Source: Leadbetterella byssophila DSM 17132 (GTDB lineage: Bacteria; Bacteroidota; Bacteroidia; Cytophagales; Spirosomataceae). Taken from it: a stretch of 64,000 bases of DNA. This document shows positions 1 to 8,186 of this stretch, in pieces. The notes under the pieces were generated by a model. That model did no database searches. It saw only the letters and a list, made by a program, of their open reading frames with translations, and was not told the DNA's origin. Numbering within the stretch: the first letter of the stretch is position 1; the number at the start of each line of letters is the position of its first letter. Made by a program: the position numbers and the translations under genes. The stretch lies in contig NC_014655.1 in assembly GCF_000166395.1 (NCBI RefSeq), forward strand, positions 3,596,001 through 3,660,000, read 5' to 3'.

Positions 1-61
1 CAGAAAGGTCCTGGGCGAAGAGGGAAGTGCTCAATAGTAGTGCTAGCAGTATCCTGGTCAT
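1..61 (-). CDS. secreted protein, N-terminal fragment (runs off the window)
   Basis: Reading the minus strand from an ATG at 61 gives 20 codons that run off the left edge. The residues start MTRILLALLLSTSLFAQDLS, a typical type I signal peptide with probable cleavage after SLFA. Only the signal peptide is visible, so the mature product cannot be named. It starts about 40 bases after the glmS stop codon on the same strand, so it may share the glmS transcript. The gap is short and no hairpin is visible in it. Confidence 0.6.
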   Translation of the reverse strand, partial: MTRILLALLLSTSLFAQDLS

Positions 62-101
62 GTGTTTAAGGTTTTACTGCTAGCAATCTACGTATATAGC
101 T

Positions 102-1937
102 TTATTCTACCGTAACGGATTTAGCTAAATTTCTGGGTTGGTCTACATTTCTCCCTCTTAATACGGCTATATAGTAGGATAGGAGTTGTAAAGGTATAAC
201 ACTTAATAAAGGTTGAAGCATCTCATGCGTATTAGGGATTTCTATGGTGAAATCAACCATTTTTTGAACCTCCGTTTCGCCTGCGCTGACTATGGCTATA
301 ACTCTTCCTTTTCTGGCTTTTACTTCTTGGATGTTAGAAACTACCTTTTCGTAGGAGCTATCTCGGGTAGCGATGAATACTACGGGCATGTCTTCATCTA
401 TAAGGGCTATAGGTCCATGCTTCATTTCTGCTGCAGGGTATCCTTCGGCATGTATATAAGAGATCTCTTTCAACTTCAACGCTCCTTCTAGGGCCACAGG
501 GAAATTTAAACCTCTACCCAGGAAGATAAAGTTAGAAGCAAAGGTGAATAATTTAGATATGTCTTTGATCTCATCCGCTTTTTGCAGTATCATTTCTACC
601 TTTTTAGGCATCTCCTGTAATTCCCAAAGTAACCTTCTAAAGGTGTCTTCCGTAATGGTCCCCTTTTGGTGAGCTGTGGCTATAGCCATCAGGGACAGGA
701 CGCTTACTTGCGCTGTGAATGCTTTTGTACTGGCCACCCCAATTTCCGGACCGGCGTGAGTATACACACCGGCATGTGTAACTCTGGCAATGGAAGACCC
801 CACCACATTGCATACCCCTAAAATGATAGCTCCTTTGGATTTAGCTAATTCTAGAGCGGCTAAGGTGTCTGCGGTTTCTCCAGATTGGGAGATAGCTATC
901 ACAATATCCCCCTCTCTAATGATAGGGTTTCGGTATCGGAATTCAGATGCATACTCCACTTCTACGTTGATTCTCGCTAGTTCTTCAAAAAGGTATTCTC
1001 CCACTAGCCCTGCATGCCAAGAAGTTCCGCAGGCTACGAAAACTATACGCTTTGAATTTGCTAGTTTACCTATGTAATCCCGGAGACCTCCTAGTTTGAT
1101 CCAGGCTTCCTCGGGGTGAATTCTACCTCGTAGACAGTCGGAAATGGATTTGGGCTGTTCGAAGATCTCTTTGAGCATGAAATGATCAAACCCTCCTTTT
1201 TCAATAGCCTCTAATTCTAGATCTACAGTGTGAACTTGAGGGTCTGAAACTTCATTTTGAAGGTTTTTTATTTCCAAACCTTCCGGAGAAACTTTGGCTA
1301 CCTCTAGATCATCTAGGTAAACCATCTCTTTCGTGTATTCTATGATAGGAGTAGCGTCAGATGCAAAAAAGTATTCATTTTGGCCTAGACCTATCACCAG
1401 AGGTGATCCCTTACGGGCTCCAATTAATACATTAGGATTCTCTTTGTCCATAATTACTATGGCATAGGCCCCAACCACGTCTTTTAAGGCTTTACGCACG
1501 GCTTCGTCTAATTCATAGTTGCCTGCCTTTTGAACTTCCTCTATGAAATTCACCAGCACTTCCGTGTCCGTTTGGCTTGAGAACGTATAGCCCTTACTGA
1601 TTAACATTTGCTTGATACTGGCATAGTTTTCTATGATACCATTGTGTACCAAACTTAAACGGCCCGAATTAGAGACATGTGGATGTGCATTCACATCATT
1701 TGGCTCCCCGTGTGTGGCCCAACGGGTATGTCCAATGGCTATATGTGAAGTGAGGTTTTGGTTTTGTAATAATTGTTCCAGTTCTGCTACTTTGCCTTTC
1801 TTTTTATACACAGTCATTCCTCCATCCATGACCGCAACGCCAGAACTATCGTATCCTCTATATTCTAATCGTTTTAATCCCTTGACTACCACTGAAGAGG
1901 CTAGTCTTTCTCCCAGGTAAGCTACTATTCCGCACAT
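102..1937 (-). CDS. glmS: glutamine--fructose-6-phosphate aminotransferase (isomerizing)
   Basis: GlmS makes glucosamine-6-phosphate from fructose-6-phosphate and glutamine, the first step of UDP-GlcNAc synthesis for peptidoglycan and LPS, in the cytoplasm. The 611-residue product has the family length. It begins MCGIVAYLGE, so Cys2, exposed after Met removal, is the glutaminase nucleophile. An N-terminal class II glutamine amidotransferase domain (about 1-220) is followed by two SIS domains that bind and isomerise the sugar; VACGTSWHAG lies near residue 300. The C terminus DQPRNLAKSVTVE is the hallmark GlmS tail that forms the sugar site. A -7/-33 promoter pair with a palindrome in its spacer lies just upstream. 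Confidence 0.97.
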   Translation of the reverse strand: MCGIVAYLGERLASSVVVKGLKRLEYRGYDSSGVAVMDGGMTVYKKKGKVAELEQLLQNQNLTSHIAIGHTRWATHGEPNDVNAHPHVSNSGRLSLVHNGIIENYASIKQMLISKGYTFSSQTDTEVLVNFIEEVQKAGNYELDEAVRKALKDVVGAYAIVIMDKENPNVLIGARKGSPLVIGLGQNEYFFASDATPIIEYTKEMVYLDDLEVAKVSPEGLEIKNLQNEVSDPQVHTVDLELEAIEKGGFDHFMLKEIFEQPKSISDCLRGRIHPEEAWIKLGGLRDYIGKLANSKRIVFVACGTSWHAGLVGEYLFEELARINVEVEYASEFRYRNPIIREGDIVIAISQSGETADTLAALELAKSKGAIILGVCNVVGSSIARVTHAGVYTHAGPEIGVASTKAFTAQVSVLSLMAIATAHQKGTITEDTFRRLLWELQEMPKKVEMILQKADEIKDISKLFTFASNFIFLGRGLNFPVALEGALKLKEISYIHAEGYPAAEMKHGPIALIDEDMPVVFIATRDSSYEKVVSNIQEVKARKGRVIAIVSAGETEVQKMVDFTIEIPNTHEMLQPLLSVIPLQLLSYYIAVLRGRNVDQPRNLAKSVTVE

Positions 1938-1960
1938 AAGTTATGATTTAGTTATTGTGC

Positions 1961-1993
1961 CAAATATAGGAACTATGCACACGTGTGCACAAA
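1961..1993 (-). promoter_or_regulatory. glmS promoter with palindrome in the spacer
   Basis: On the minus strand a TTTG (1993-1990) is followed after 21 bases by TATATTTG (1968-1961), matching the Bacteroidota sigma-A pattern TTTG...TAnnTTTG. It lies 23 bases before the glmS ATG. A perfect 14-base palindrome, TGCACACGTGTGCA, occupies 1976-1989 inside the spacer and is well placed to be an operator. The promoter is a pattern match only. Confidence 0.5.
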
Positions 1994-2073
1994 GGAAAAA
2001 ATATTAAAAAAAATTAATAATTGATTGTAAATGAATTGTTTATGAATAGTTCAATTTTTTCTTTGGAATGCTA

Positions 2074-2111
2074 TAAAAAAAGAAAGCGCCCTGCAAAATT
2101 ACAAGGCGCTT
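2074..2111 (-). terminator. intrinsic terminator after the DUF4270 gene
   Basis: The arms AAGCGCC (2084-2090) and GGCGCTT (2105-2111) form a 7-bp stem. Read on the minus strand it is followed by a T-rich tract (complement of 2074-2083). It ends the minus-strand transcript that contains the DUF4270 gene and insulates it from glmS. Confidence 0.8.
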
Positions 2112-2130
2112 CTCCTGATGTTATTGGGAA

Positions 2131-3507
2131 TTAGTATCTGTTGTAATACAATAATAGTCTTGGCTTTAAGAACACTAACCTTGATAGATTATCATTTGAT
2201 AATATAAGCGTTCCGGTAGTGGTGGTGGGTGTTCCGGGCAACAAAAGAAGTTGCTTGTTCAGATCCCCTTTAAAGATTTGTTTCTGCAAATACTGTGTGA
2301 TATCTACGTTGAAATAAGTAGTGGTATCACTTAACACATATTGATCTCCCACAGTCACATCACCTTGTCCGTTATATAGGTACACCAATTGGTTAGCTGA
2401 ATTCCTCCTTTGCTGATTCTTTGCGTCTGCTTCTGCAAGGGTCATGTAAAACTGTTTTCCAAATTGTGGACTCAGTTTTGAAGCATCTATCTGGAATTCT
2501 AAAGTGGCTTTTGCCACTTTCATGTCCTTTCCTAAGTATTTTAAGGCACTTAGATCAATTTTTGGCGAGATCCCACTACCTGCTTGTAAATATAATCTAT
2601 CCGTAGATGCGTTTAAAGGCATTTCATTTTTCGATTTACTCAAAGAGGCTAGAGCAGTTTTGCTCCTGTTAAAATCGTAATGAGTATATCTAGGACCGTT
2701 TATATTGAATATATAGTACGTACTTGTGGTATCTCCTGAGTAATGCCAATACGGTATCATGGAACTATTTAGTCCGCTCAGGTTAATAAGTCCTGTTCCA
2801 AAACCGTAAATGGCTTTGTTATTTTTATCCGGAACGATAGCGAACCCTTTGAACTTCTTAAGGAATTCATCATTATTTCCTTTCGCTTCATGAGCAGCCT
2901 GAACCATTTCAGTAGCAACCTCCTTCGGCAAGTAGACAAACTTAGCCATCAAAGCATTAGTGGAATCATGCCTTAGCTGAGGCAAGTTAAAAGAGAACTC
3001 CGCTATAGGTTGAGGGTCATATTCTAACTTCTCATCACTATTGTAATTCGAAGATTTCATGACATTTTTAAGTCTATGAATTCTAAAGGTACTAATAGCG
3101 TTTGTGTCTCCAAATACTCTTGATCCGTCGCAATATAACCTAATTGCTAGAGAGTCTATTATTGGATTTTCCTTTAAGGAAAGAGTATCATAAAGCAGTG
3201 ATCCATCAGCATTCGTCAAATAGTTTCCTGACGAATTGAATTGAGGAAGAAAGGAAGGCTGAAAGTAAGCTACCGCTTCCACGTCACCGAACACCGGATC
3301 TACAGCTTTCCCACTAAGAATATAGTAACCATTCCCGTTTACTGAGGAATCAGATAAGACGGTGGAATATTGGACGCTTACAGTATCTGTAAAGATAGCA
3401 TTCAATTTTCCATCTGTACCTAGACCAAATCCTAACTCTGAGGGATCATGACAGGCCGAAAAGCCTAGTGCTAGTGCAATAAGCTTTACAAATAAGTTTT
3501 TTTTCAT
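2131..3507 (-). CDS. DUF4270 family outer-membrane-type lipoprotein
   Basis: The 458-residue product starts MKKNLFVKLIALALGFSAC, a lipoprotein signal with lipobox Cys19. I chose the ATG at 3507 because the longer frame upstream would overlap the preceding gene and bury this signal peptide. The body is rich in Ser, Asn and Tyr with DYDxL-type beta segments, as in the Bacteroidota-specific DUF4270 proteins, whose function is unknown. It follows the glycogen-synthase-like gene by 7 bases, so the two are co-transcribed. DUF4270 genes commonly sit beside such GT5 genes in this phylum (family knowledge), but the biochemical link is not established. Confidence 0.8.
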   Translation of the reverse strand: MKKNLFVKLIALALGFSACHDPSELGFGLGTDGKLNAIFTDTVSVQYSTVLSDSSVNGNGYYILSGKAVDPVFGDVEAVAYFQPSFLPQFNSSGNYLTNADGSLLYDTLSLKENPIIDSLAIRLYCDGSRVFGDTNAISTFRIHRLKNVMKSSNYNSDEKLEYDPQPIAEFSFNLPQLRHDSTNALMAKFVYLPKEVATEMVQAAHEAKGNNDEFLKKFKGFAIVPDKNNKAIYGFGTGLINLSGLNSSMIPYWHYSGDTTSTYYIFNINGPRYTHYDFNRSKTALASLSKSKNEMPLNASTDRLYLQAGSGISPKIDLSALKYLGKDMKVAKATLEFQIDASKLSPQFGKQFYMTLAEADAKNQQRRNSANQLVYLYNGQGDVTVGDQYVLSDTTTYFNVDITQYLQKQIFKGDLNKQLLLLPGTPTTTTGTLILSNDNLSRLVFLKPRLLLYYNRY

Positions 3508-3514
3508 AAATAGC

Positions 3515-4324
3515 TTAATCAGCCAATTCAGTATAAAGGTTATAGAAAATATCCGCGGCGTTTTCATCATCCACATAAGAATGGATCTGCTTTTGTGCCG
3601 TCTCATCTAAAGCCAAAGATAGAGCTTCATTCAGAGCTGGATTCGCTTTAACCACTACGTCAGAGTACTGACAACCGATTTTTATAAATCCGTAGAAATC
3701 TCGTGATCTTAAATTAGCGAGGTTCTCATCACTGATGTCCATCATCTTCACTTTAGGGAACATGTCATCAGAGAACGTATGATCAAACGAGTTATTATAA
3801 ACCGTAAAAATGGTTTTTGTATTCTTGAAGATAGGATCGTTCTTGTACGTAGTTTTTAGATATAATGGCACCAATGCCGTCATCCAATCTGTACAATGCA
3901 CTACATCCGGAGCCCATCCTAATTTCTTAACCGTTTCTAATGCGCCCTTACAAAAGAAGATAGCTCTCTCATCATTGTCATCATAGAAAGTACCTGCTTT
4001 GTCAGTGAATACCGTTTTCCTTTGGAAATAATCTTCATTGTCTAAAAAATAAACCTGAAGCTTGGCGGCAGGAATTGAAGCAACTTTAATGATCAAAGGT
4101 TTCTCCTCTTCTCCAATGCTAATGTTGATTCCTGATAATCTAACTACCTCGTGCAATCTGTGCTTACGTTCGTTAATCAAACCGAAACGAGGAATCAGGA
4201 TTCTTATCTCCATACCCCTTTCTTGCATTTCTTGAGGAAGTTTTCTCAGTAGGGAAGCAATCTTTGAAGTTTCTAAGAAAGGGTCAATTTCACTGGAGAT
4301 GTAAAGAATACGTAATTTACTCAT
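3515..4324 (-). CDS. glycogen/starch synthase-like protein, GT5 N-terminal domain only
   Basis: The 269 residues match the N-terminal catalytic domain of GT5 glycogen synthases: LRILYISSEIDPF at the start, and DVVHCTDWMTALVPLYLK (about residues 141-158), the WxTAL region. Full-length GlgA is about 480 residues, so the C-terminal GT-B half is absent; the downstream frame is a different gene, so this is not a simple break. The ADP-glucose-binding K-x-G-G motif expected near residue 18 reads E-T-S-K. These losses argue against ordinary synthase activity, although database names may still call it glycogen synthase. It is first in a two-gene unit with the DUF4270 lipoprotein, behind a TATCTTTG -7 box. 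Confidence 0.75.
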   Translation of the reverse strand: MSKLRILYISSEIDPFLETSKIASLLRKLPQEMQERGMEIRILIPRFGLINERKHRLHEVVRLSGINISIGEEEKPLIIKVASIPAAKLQVYFLDNEDYFQRKTVFTDKAGTFYDDNDERAIFFCKGALETVKKLGWAPDVVHCTDWMTALVPLYLKTTYKNDPIFKNTKTIFTVYNNSFDHTFSDDMFPKVKMMDISDENLANLRSRDFYGFIKIGCQYSDVVVKANPALNEALSLALDETAQKQIHSYVDDENAADIFYNLYTELAD

Positions 4325-4378
4325 AAATACCTTTGAATGTTAAGTCAACTTCAGATTGTATTTTTACAAATACGGGTG

Positions 4379-4386
4379 CAAAGATA
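4379..4386 (-). promoter_or_regulatory. candidate -7 element for the GT5/DUF4270 unit
   Basis: The minus strand reads TATCTTTG, matching TAnnTTTG, 54 bases before the ATG at 4324. A TTTG occurs 23 bases further upstream (4413-4410), which is at the long end of the usual spacing. Confidence 0.4.
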
Positions 4387-4458
4387 CTATAAAAAAATCG
4401 ATAAATTCCCAAAAAATACTAAAGTTATTTATTATAACCCCCTGTGAAATACCGAATT

Positions 4459-5865
4459 TCATACATTTTCTTGTGCCAAAATGTCTTCGAGCACAACTGT
4501 ATTTTCCTTTCTTACTAACCTGAAATCAAAGTATTCTAAAGCTTCCTTACAAGCTTCAAAGATAGGGGCGGTGCCGGCTACAAAATCTTCATAATACGAC
4601 GCCAAAGGTATGCTTGTTTGGTTTTGTGCTATCTCAATAATCTCTTTATAATCATATCCTTTACTAAGGTTGCCAAAGATGTTGTACAGTTCCTTCATAT
4701 AGGTTTCTAAACTCGAACCTTTGGATCCTTTTCTAATGTAAACATCTAGCATTAATGCCACAATAGCACCTTTGTGATACACACTTACCTTTTTGCCGGG
4801 TACTCCCTGTTCATAGCCGTCCACCCAAAGATCAAAACTCGATGTTAGTAGAGACTGATAAGCGGGTTCTGAAAAGTCGAAATGCCTCCTTAGGGTAGTT
4901 TCAAGCTCATGTCTGTATTGTTCCCTACTAAACACTCCGCTATCTAAAAGTGTCCGATCTCCCATATAAGTAGTGATACCTTCCGCTACAAAACAAGTGT
5001 CAAAATAGCAGGCTTGGGTATAGTCATAAGGAAGTAATTCTTTGGGTCTGATCTTACAAATGTTCCATGCATGGAATAACTCGTGAGACGCAAGACCTAA
5101 GAGATCCTGATAGGAAGAAATGCCTAATCTTCCGTGTTCACCCAAAACCATAACCGTAGACTTTCTGTGTTCCACGCCATGATAATAGCTATGTGGAGGG
5201 ACTATTAAGAGGAAATGATATTCAGGTTCCGGGAATTCTCCAAAGATCTCTATTTGATATTCCGCAACTCTCTGTAGATCCATCAAGACGATGTCCATGG
5301 GCAAATCCGTCTCTCCTTGAATCCATAAATAGAAAGGTACTCCTGCGGCAGTGAATGGATATTCCTTCAGATGAGTGCCAAATAACAAAGGAGAATCAAA
5401 CCAATCATATAAACTGCTAAAGGTGCTGGTTTGCCAGTTGCCTTGCTTGTCAAATGCTATCCCTCCTGCAATTTTTTCTTCTGACTCTATATGTATTCTG
5501 AATTCACTTTGGGAAGGGTGGAATAAGGTAAAATTGACAGAGTTCAGATAGACATAATCTCTATGTACATAACTGCTACCTGCATTAAGCTCAAATGCAT
5601 AGTAGATGTAATTTATCTCTATCTGACCTCCATCTTGAACTTCAAACTCCCAGGTTCTCCAATCTTTCTTTTTTACATTTACAGGTAAATTTCCCTGTGT
5701 GGCTTCAATGTTTAGCAGGTTCTTGGGGAAGTTTTGGAGTTGGTATCTGCCCGGCCGCCAGGCAGGAAGTCCTAGTTGCAAAATCGATTCTGACCAACTT
5801 GGAATCAGTATTTTGCCATATATCAGATGTTTTTCCCTGTCAAAAGAAAAAAAGTAGTCAAACAT
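4459..5865 (-). CDS. M61 family metallopeptidase, short form without PDZ domain
   Basis: The 468-residue protein carries the zinc-binding HELFH (about residues 261-265, in LASHELFHAWN), the preceding GVEHRKST motif and the downstream AEGITTYMGD glutamate. These are features of M61 aminopeptidases (glycyl aminopeptidase type), which trim peptides with N-terminal Gly or Ala. Family members are usually near 600 residues with a C-terminal PDZ domain; here the protein stops after about 60 residues beyond the catalytic domain. No signal peptide is visible, so it is probably cytoplasmic. It stands alone, divergent from rpmH. Peptidase membership is secure; substrate is not. Confidence 0.85.
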   Translation of the reverse strand: MFDYFFSFDREKHLIYGKILIPSWSESILQLGLPAWRPGRYQLQNFPKNLLNIEATQGNLPVNVKKKDWRTWEFEVQDGGQIEINYIYYAFELNAGSSYVHRDYVYLNSVNFTLFHPSQSEFRIHIESEEKIAGGIAFDKQGNWQTSTFSSLYDWFDSPLLFGTHLKEYPFTAAGVPFYLWIQGETDLPMDIVLMDLQRVAEYQIEIFGEFPEPEYHFLLIVPPHSYYHGVEHRKSTVMVLGEHGRLGISSYQDLLGLASHELFHAWNICKIRPKELLPYDYTQACYFDTCFVAEGITTYMGDRTLLDSGVFSREQYRHELETTLRRHFDFSEPAYQSLLTSSFDLWVDGYEQGVPGKKVSVYHKGAIVALMLDVYIRKGSKGSSLETYMKELYNIFGNLSKGYDYKEIIEIAQNQTSIPLASYYEDFVAGTAPIFEACKEALEYFDFRLVRKENTVVLEDILAQENV

Positions 5866-5876
5866 TGTGGAGGTTA

Positions 5877-5908
5877 TTTGTTAATAATTAAAATATTGTC
5901 TATTTTTG
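5877..5908 (+). promoter_or_regulatory. promoter of the rpmH-rnpA unit
   Basis: TTTG (5877-5880), a 20-base spacer and TATTTTTG (5901-5908) fit the Bacteroidota sigma-A consensus. The box lies 35 bases before the rpmH ATG. It is the best-formed promoter in the window. Confidence 0.6.
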
Positions 5909-5943
5909 CAGTCCGATTTGAACAAAATTAATATAAAAAGGAT

Positions 5944-6099
5944 ATGAAACGTACATTCCAGCCGTCAAATAGAAAGAGAGCTAACAAGCACGGATTTCGT
6001 GAGCGTATGTCAACTCCAGGCGGAAGAAGAGTATTAAGGGCTCGTCGTGCCAGAGGAAGATGGAAGCTTACAGTTTCAGATGAGAAGACTCACAAGTAA
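5944..6099 (+). CDS. rpmH: 50S ribosomal protein L34
   Basis: A 51-residue, very basic protein begins [19 protein letters not shown] and continues with [19 protein letters not shown], the universal L34 signature. L34 is a small protein of the large ribosomal subunit. The C terminus is slightly extended ([12 protein letters not shown]). The start ATG is the only one that gives the conserved N terminus. It is followed by rnpA, the common bacterial arrangement, with an intrinsic-terminator-like hairpin between them. Confidence 0.96.
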   Translation: MKRTFQPSNRKRANKHGFRERMSTPGGRRVLRARRARGRWKLTVSDEKTHK

Positions 6100-6127
6100 T
6101 TTGTCAAGTATTCGCATTGAAGATATT

Positions 6128-6151
6128 AGCCACGGTAAGTGGCTTTTTTTT
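6128..6151 (+). terminator. terminator/attenuator between rpmH and rnpA
   Basis: AGCCAC (6128-6133), a 5-base loop and GTGGCT (6139-6144) form a stem followed directly by eight T residues ending at 6151. The rnpA ATG starts at 6152. This looks like a partial terminator that would leave abundant rpmH mRNA and little rnpA mRNA. Confidence 0.7.
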
Positions 6152-6511
6152 ATGCCTAATTCTCTACCTGCCACGGAAAGACTGAAAAGCCTGAAATTGA
6201 TTCAGAAGCTTTTTAACCGGAATAATCCCAGCGTTTCGGCTTATCCGCTTCGTGCCGTAATCTACAGAGAAAGCTCCTCAGAAGAACCCCAATATCCCCA
6301 AATCCTTATTACCGTCTCTAAGCGGAATTTTAAGAAGGCGGTGGACCGAAATCATATCAAAAGACAAATCCGGGAAGCTTATAGAATGAGTAAGATTCAA
6401 TTTCCCGGGAATGTGATTTTGGCCTTCATCTACCTTAGTAAAGACCTCCCTCAGAAAGGTCAAATCAAACACCTGATGCCAATCTTACTGAATAAGATAA
6501 AATCTGTGTAA
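6152..6511 (+). CDS. rnpA: ribonuclease P protein component
   Basis: RnpA binds the RNase P RNA and helps it cut tRNA precursors. The 119 residues begin MPNSLPATERLKSLKLIQKLF, where xxERLKSxKxIxxLF is the typical N terminus, and contain the basic RNR-type helix DRNHIKRQIREAYR at about 65-78. I start at the ATG at 6152; the frame is open further upstream into rpmH, but that extension has no family similarity. The start is directly downstream of a terminator-like hairpin, so expression is probably limited by read-through. Confidence 0.9.
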   Translation: MPNSLPATERLKSLKLIQKLFNRNNPSVSAYPLRAVIYRESSSEEPQYPQILITVSKRNFKKAVDRNHIKRQIREAYRMSKIQFPGNVILAFIYLSKDLPQKGQIKHLMPILLNKIKSV

Positions 6512-6551
6512 GTTTGTCATACGCATTTTAGAAAGACCGCGTTATTCTCGT

Positions 6552-8186
6552 ATGAAAAGAAAGTTCTTAATTCCTGCATTCACGGTTTTGTTAGGCGGAG
6601 CCATGGCTTTGCGCTCAGATGATAAGCTCTTCGAAATGGCGAAGAACATAGAAATCTTTGTCCAGGCCTATAAGGAAGTGAGTGGACTATACGTGGATGA
6701 AATCAATCCTACACGAGCTATGCGCGTAGGTATTGAAGCCATGTTGAAGGAATTAGACCCTTACACTGTTTTCTATCCGGAAGATATGATAGAAGAATAC
6801 TTCACCTTAAACGTGGGAAGTTATAATGGGGTAGGAGCTACTTTTGAAAAGCACCAGGATAAGCATATCGTAACGGAAGTGTTTGAAGGATCTCCTGCTG
6901 ACTTAGCAGGAATTAAACCTGGAGATGAAGTTCAAAAGATCAATGGGGTGGATGTTCGTTCTCGGAAACCGGAAGAGTTCGGTAGATTATTAAAAGGTCA
7001 AAAGGGTTCAAAGGTCCAATTGTCCGTTTTGAAATTTGGAGAAAAGAAAGCACAGGATCTTTCATTGACCAGGTCTGATATCAAAGTGAACCATGTACCA
7101 CATTATGGGATGGTGAAAGGGGATGTGGGTTATGTTCAGCTAACTTCCTTTATGAATGCACAGTCAGGTAGAGAAATCAAAAAGGCCATCACTGAGCTTA
7201 AAGAGAAAGGCATGAAGAGTTTGATTTTAGACTTGCGTGGTAATCCCGGAGGTTTGCTGCAACTGGCCGTTGAAATTAACAATCTATTCTTGCCTAAAGG
7301 TCTTCCTGTAGTGGAAATGAGAGGAAGGGCTGCTGATCAAAACCATAAGTTCCAAACCACAGCTCCGGCATGGGATGAAGATATGCCATTAGTGGTCTTA
7401 ATAGATTCCAAAAGTGCTTCTGCCTCGGAAATTGTTAGTGGTACTTTGCAGGATTATGACAGAGCGGTGATCATAGGCCAAAGGACTTTCGGAAAGGGCT
7501 TGGTACAGATCACCAGGGATCTGCCTTACAATACTCAGGTGAAGATCACCACAGCGAAGTATTATATCCCTTCGGGAAGGTGTGTTCAGGCCATTGACTA
7601 TGGGCATAGAAACCCTGACGGTAGTTTTCCTAAATTGCCTGACTCTTTGCGTACTGCTTTCAAAACAAAAGCCGGAAGAACGGTGTATGACGGAGCAGGG
7701 ATTGATCCGGATATTGTCACCGGTAAAAGTGAGCAAAGTGATTATGTTAAGGCCTTGGTAGATCAGAAATTGATCTTTGATTATGCCACTATTTATTATC
7801 ATACCCACAAAGACAGTAAGCCGGAAGAAGGTTTTTATTTGTCGGACACGGAGTTTAAGAACTTTGAAGCTTGGTTAGCTAAGCAAAAGTTCACCTATGA
7901 ATCTCCTGAACAAAAAGCCATCAAGGCATTACAAAAGGAATCACTTGACCTGCAAAAGATGAAGTCTTCCATTGAACAATTGAACAAGATAGCAGAGTCT
8001 AATGTGCAGCAATTGTTCCAAAAGAATGCCACAGAGATTAGAAACCTGCTGGAATTGGAGATCCTGGGTAGATACCATTACCAAAAAGCCATGAAGTTTG
8101 TGGCTTTTGAACGCGATAAAGATATTCAGGAGGCCTTAAAGGTTTTTGCATCTCCTGATAGATATAAAGCCCTGTTAAAGAAATGA
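6552..8186 (+). CDS. S41 family C-terminal processing peptidase
   Basis: The 544-residue protein has an N-terminal signal or anchor segment (MKRKFLIPAFTVLLGGAMAL), a PDZ domain (about 85-170, with GIKPGDEVQKINGVDV) and an S41 catalytic domain. The nucleophile Ser lies in SKSASASEI and the general base Lys in FGKGLVQ, about 25 residues later, the expected Ser-Lys spacing. Such CtpA/Prc enzymes act in the periplasm, removing C-terminal peptides or degrading misfolded proteins. The stop overlaps the tsaB start by four bases (ATGA), so the two are translationally coupled. Confidence 0.92.
   Translation: MKRKFLIPAFTVLLGGAMALRSDDKLFEMAKNIEIFVQAYKEVSGLYVDEINPTRAMRVGIEAMLKELDPYTVFYPEDMIEEYFTLNVGSYNGVGATFEKHQDKHIVTEVFEGSPADLAGIKPGDEVQKINGVDVRSRKPEEFGRLLKGQKGSKVQLSVLKFGEKKAQDLSLTRSDIKVNHVPHYGMVKGDVGYVQLTSFMNAQSGREIKKAITELKEKGMKSLILDLRGNPGGLLQLAVEINNLFLPKGLPVVEMRGRAADQNHKFQTTAPAWDEDMPLVVLIDSKSASASEIVSGTLQDYDRAVIIGQRTFGKGLVQITRDLPYNTQVKITTAKYYIPSGRCVQAIDYGHRNPDGSFPKLPDSLRTAFKTKAGRTVYDGAGIDPDIVTGKSEQSDYVKALVDQKLIFDYATIYYHTHKDSKPEEGFYLSDTEFKNFEAWLAKQKFTYESPEQKAIKALQKESLDLQKMKSSIEQLNKIAESNVQQLFQKNATEIRNLLELEILGRYHYQKAMKFVAFERDKDIQEALKVFASPDRYKALLKK

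Noticed and set aside
6047-6151. In-frame extension of rnpA into rpmH
   Set aside because: The upstream residues overlap rpmH and do not resemble RnpA; the ATG at 6152 matches the family start. Kept only as a note in the hairpin finding.
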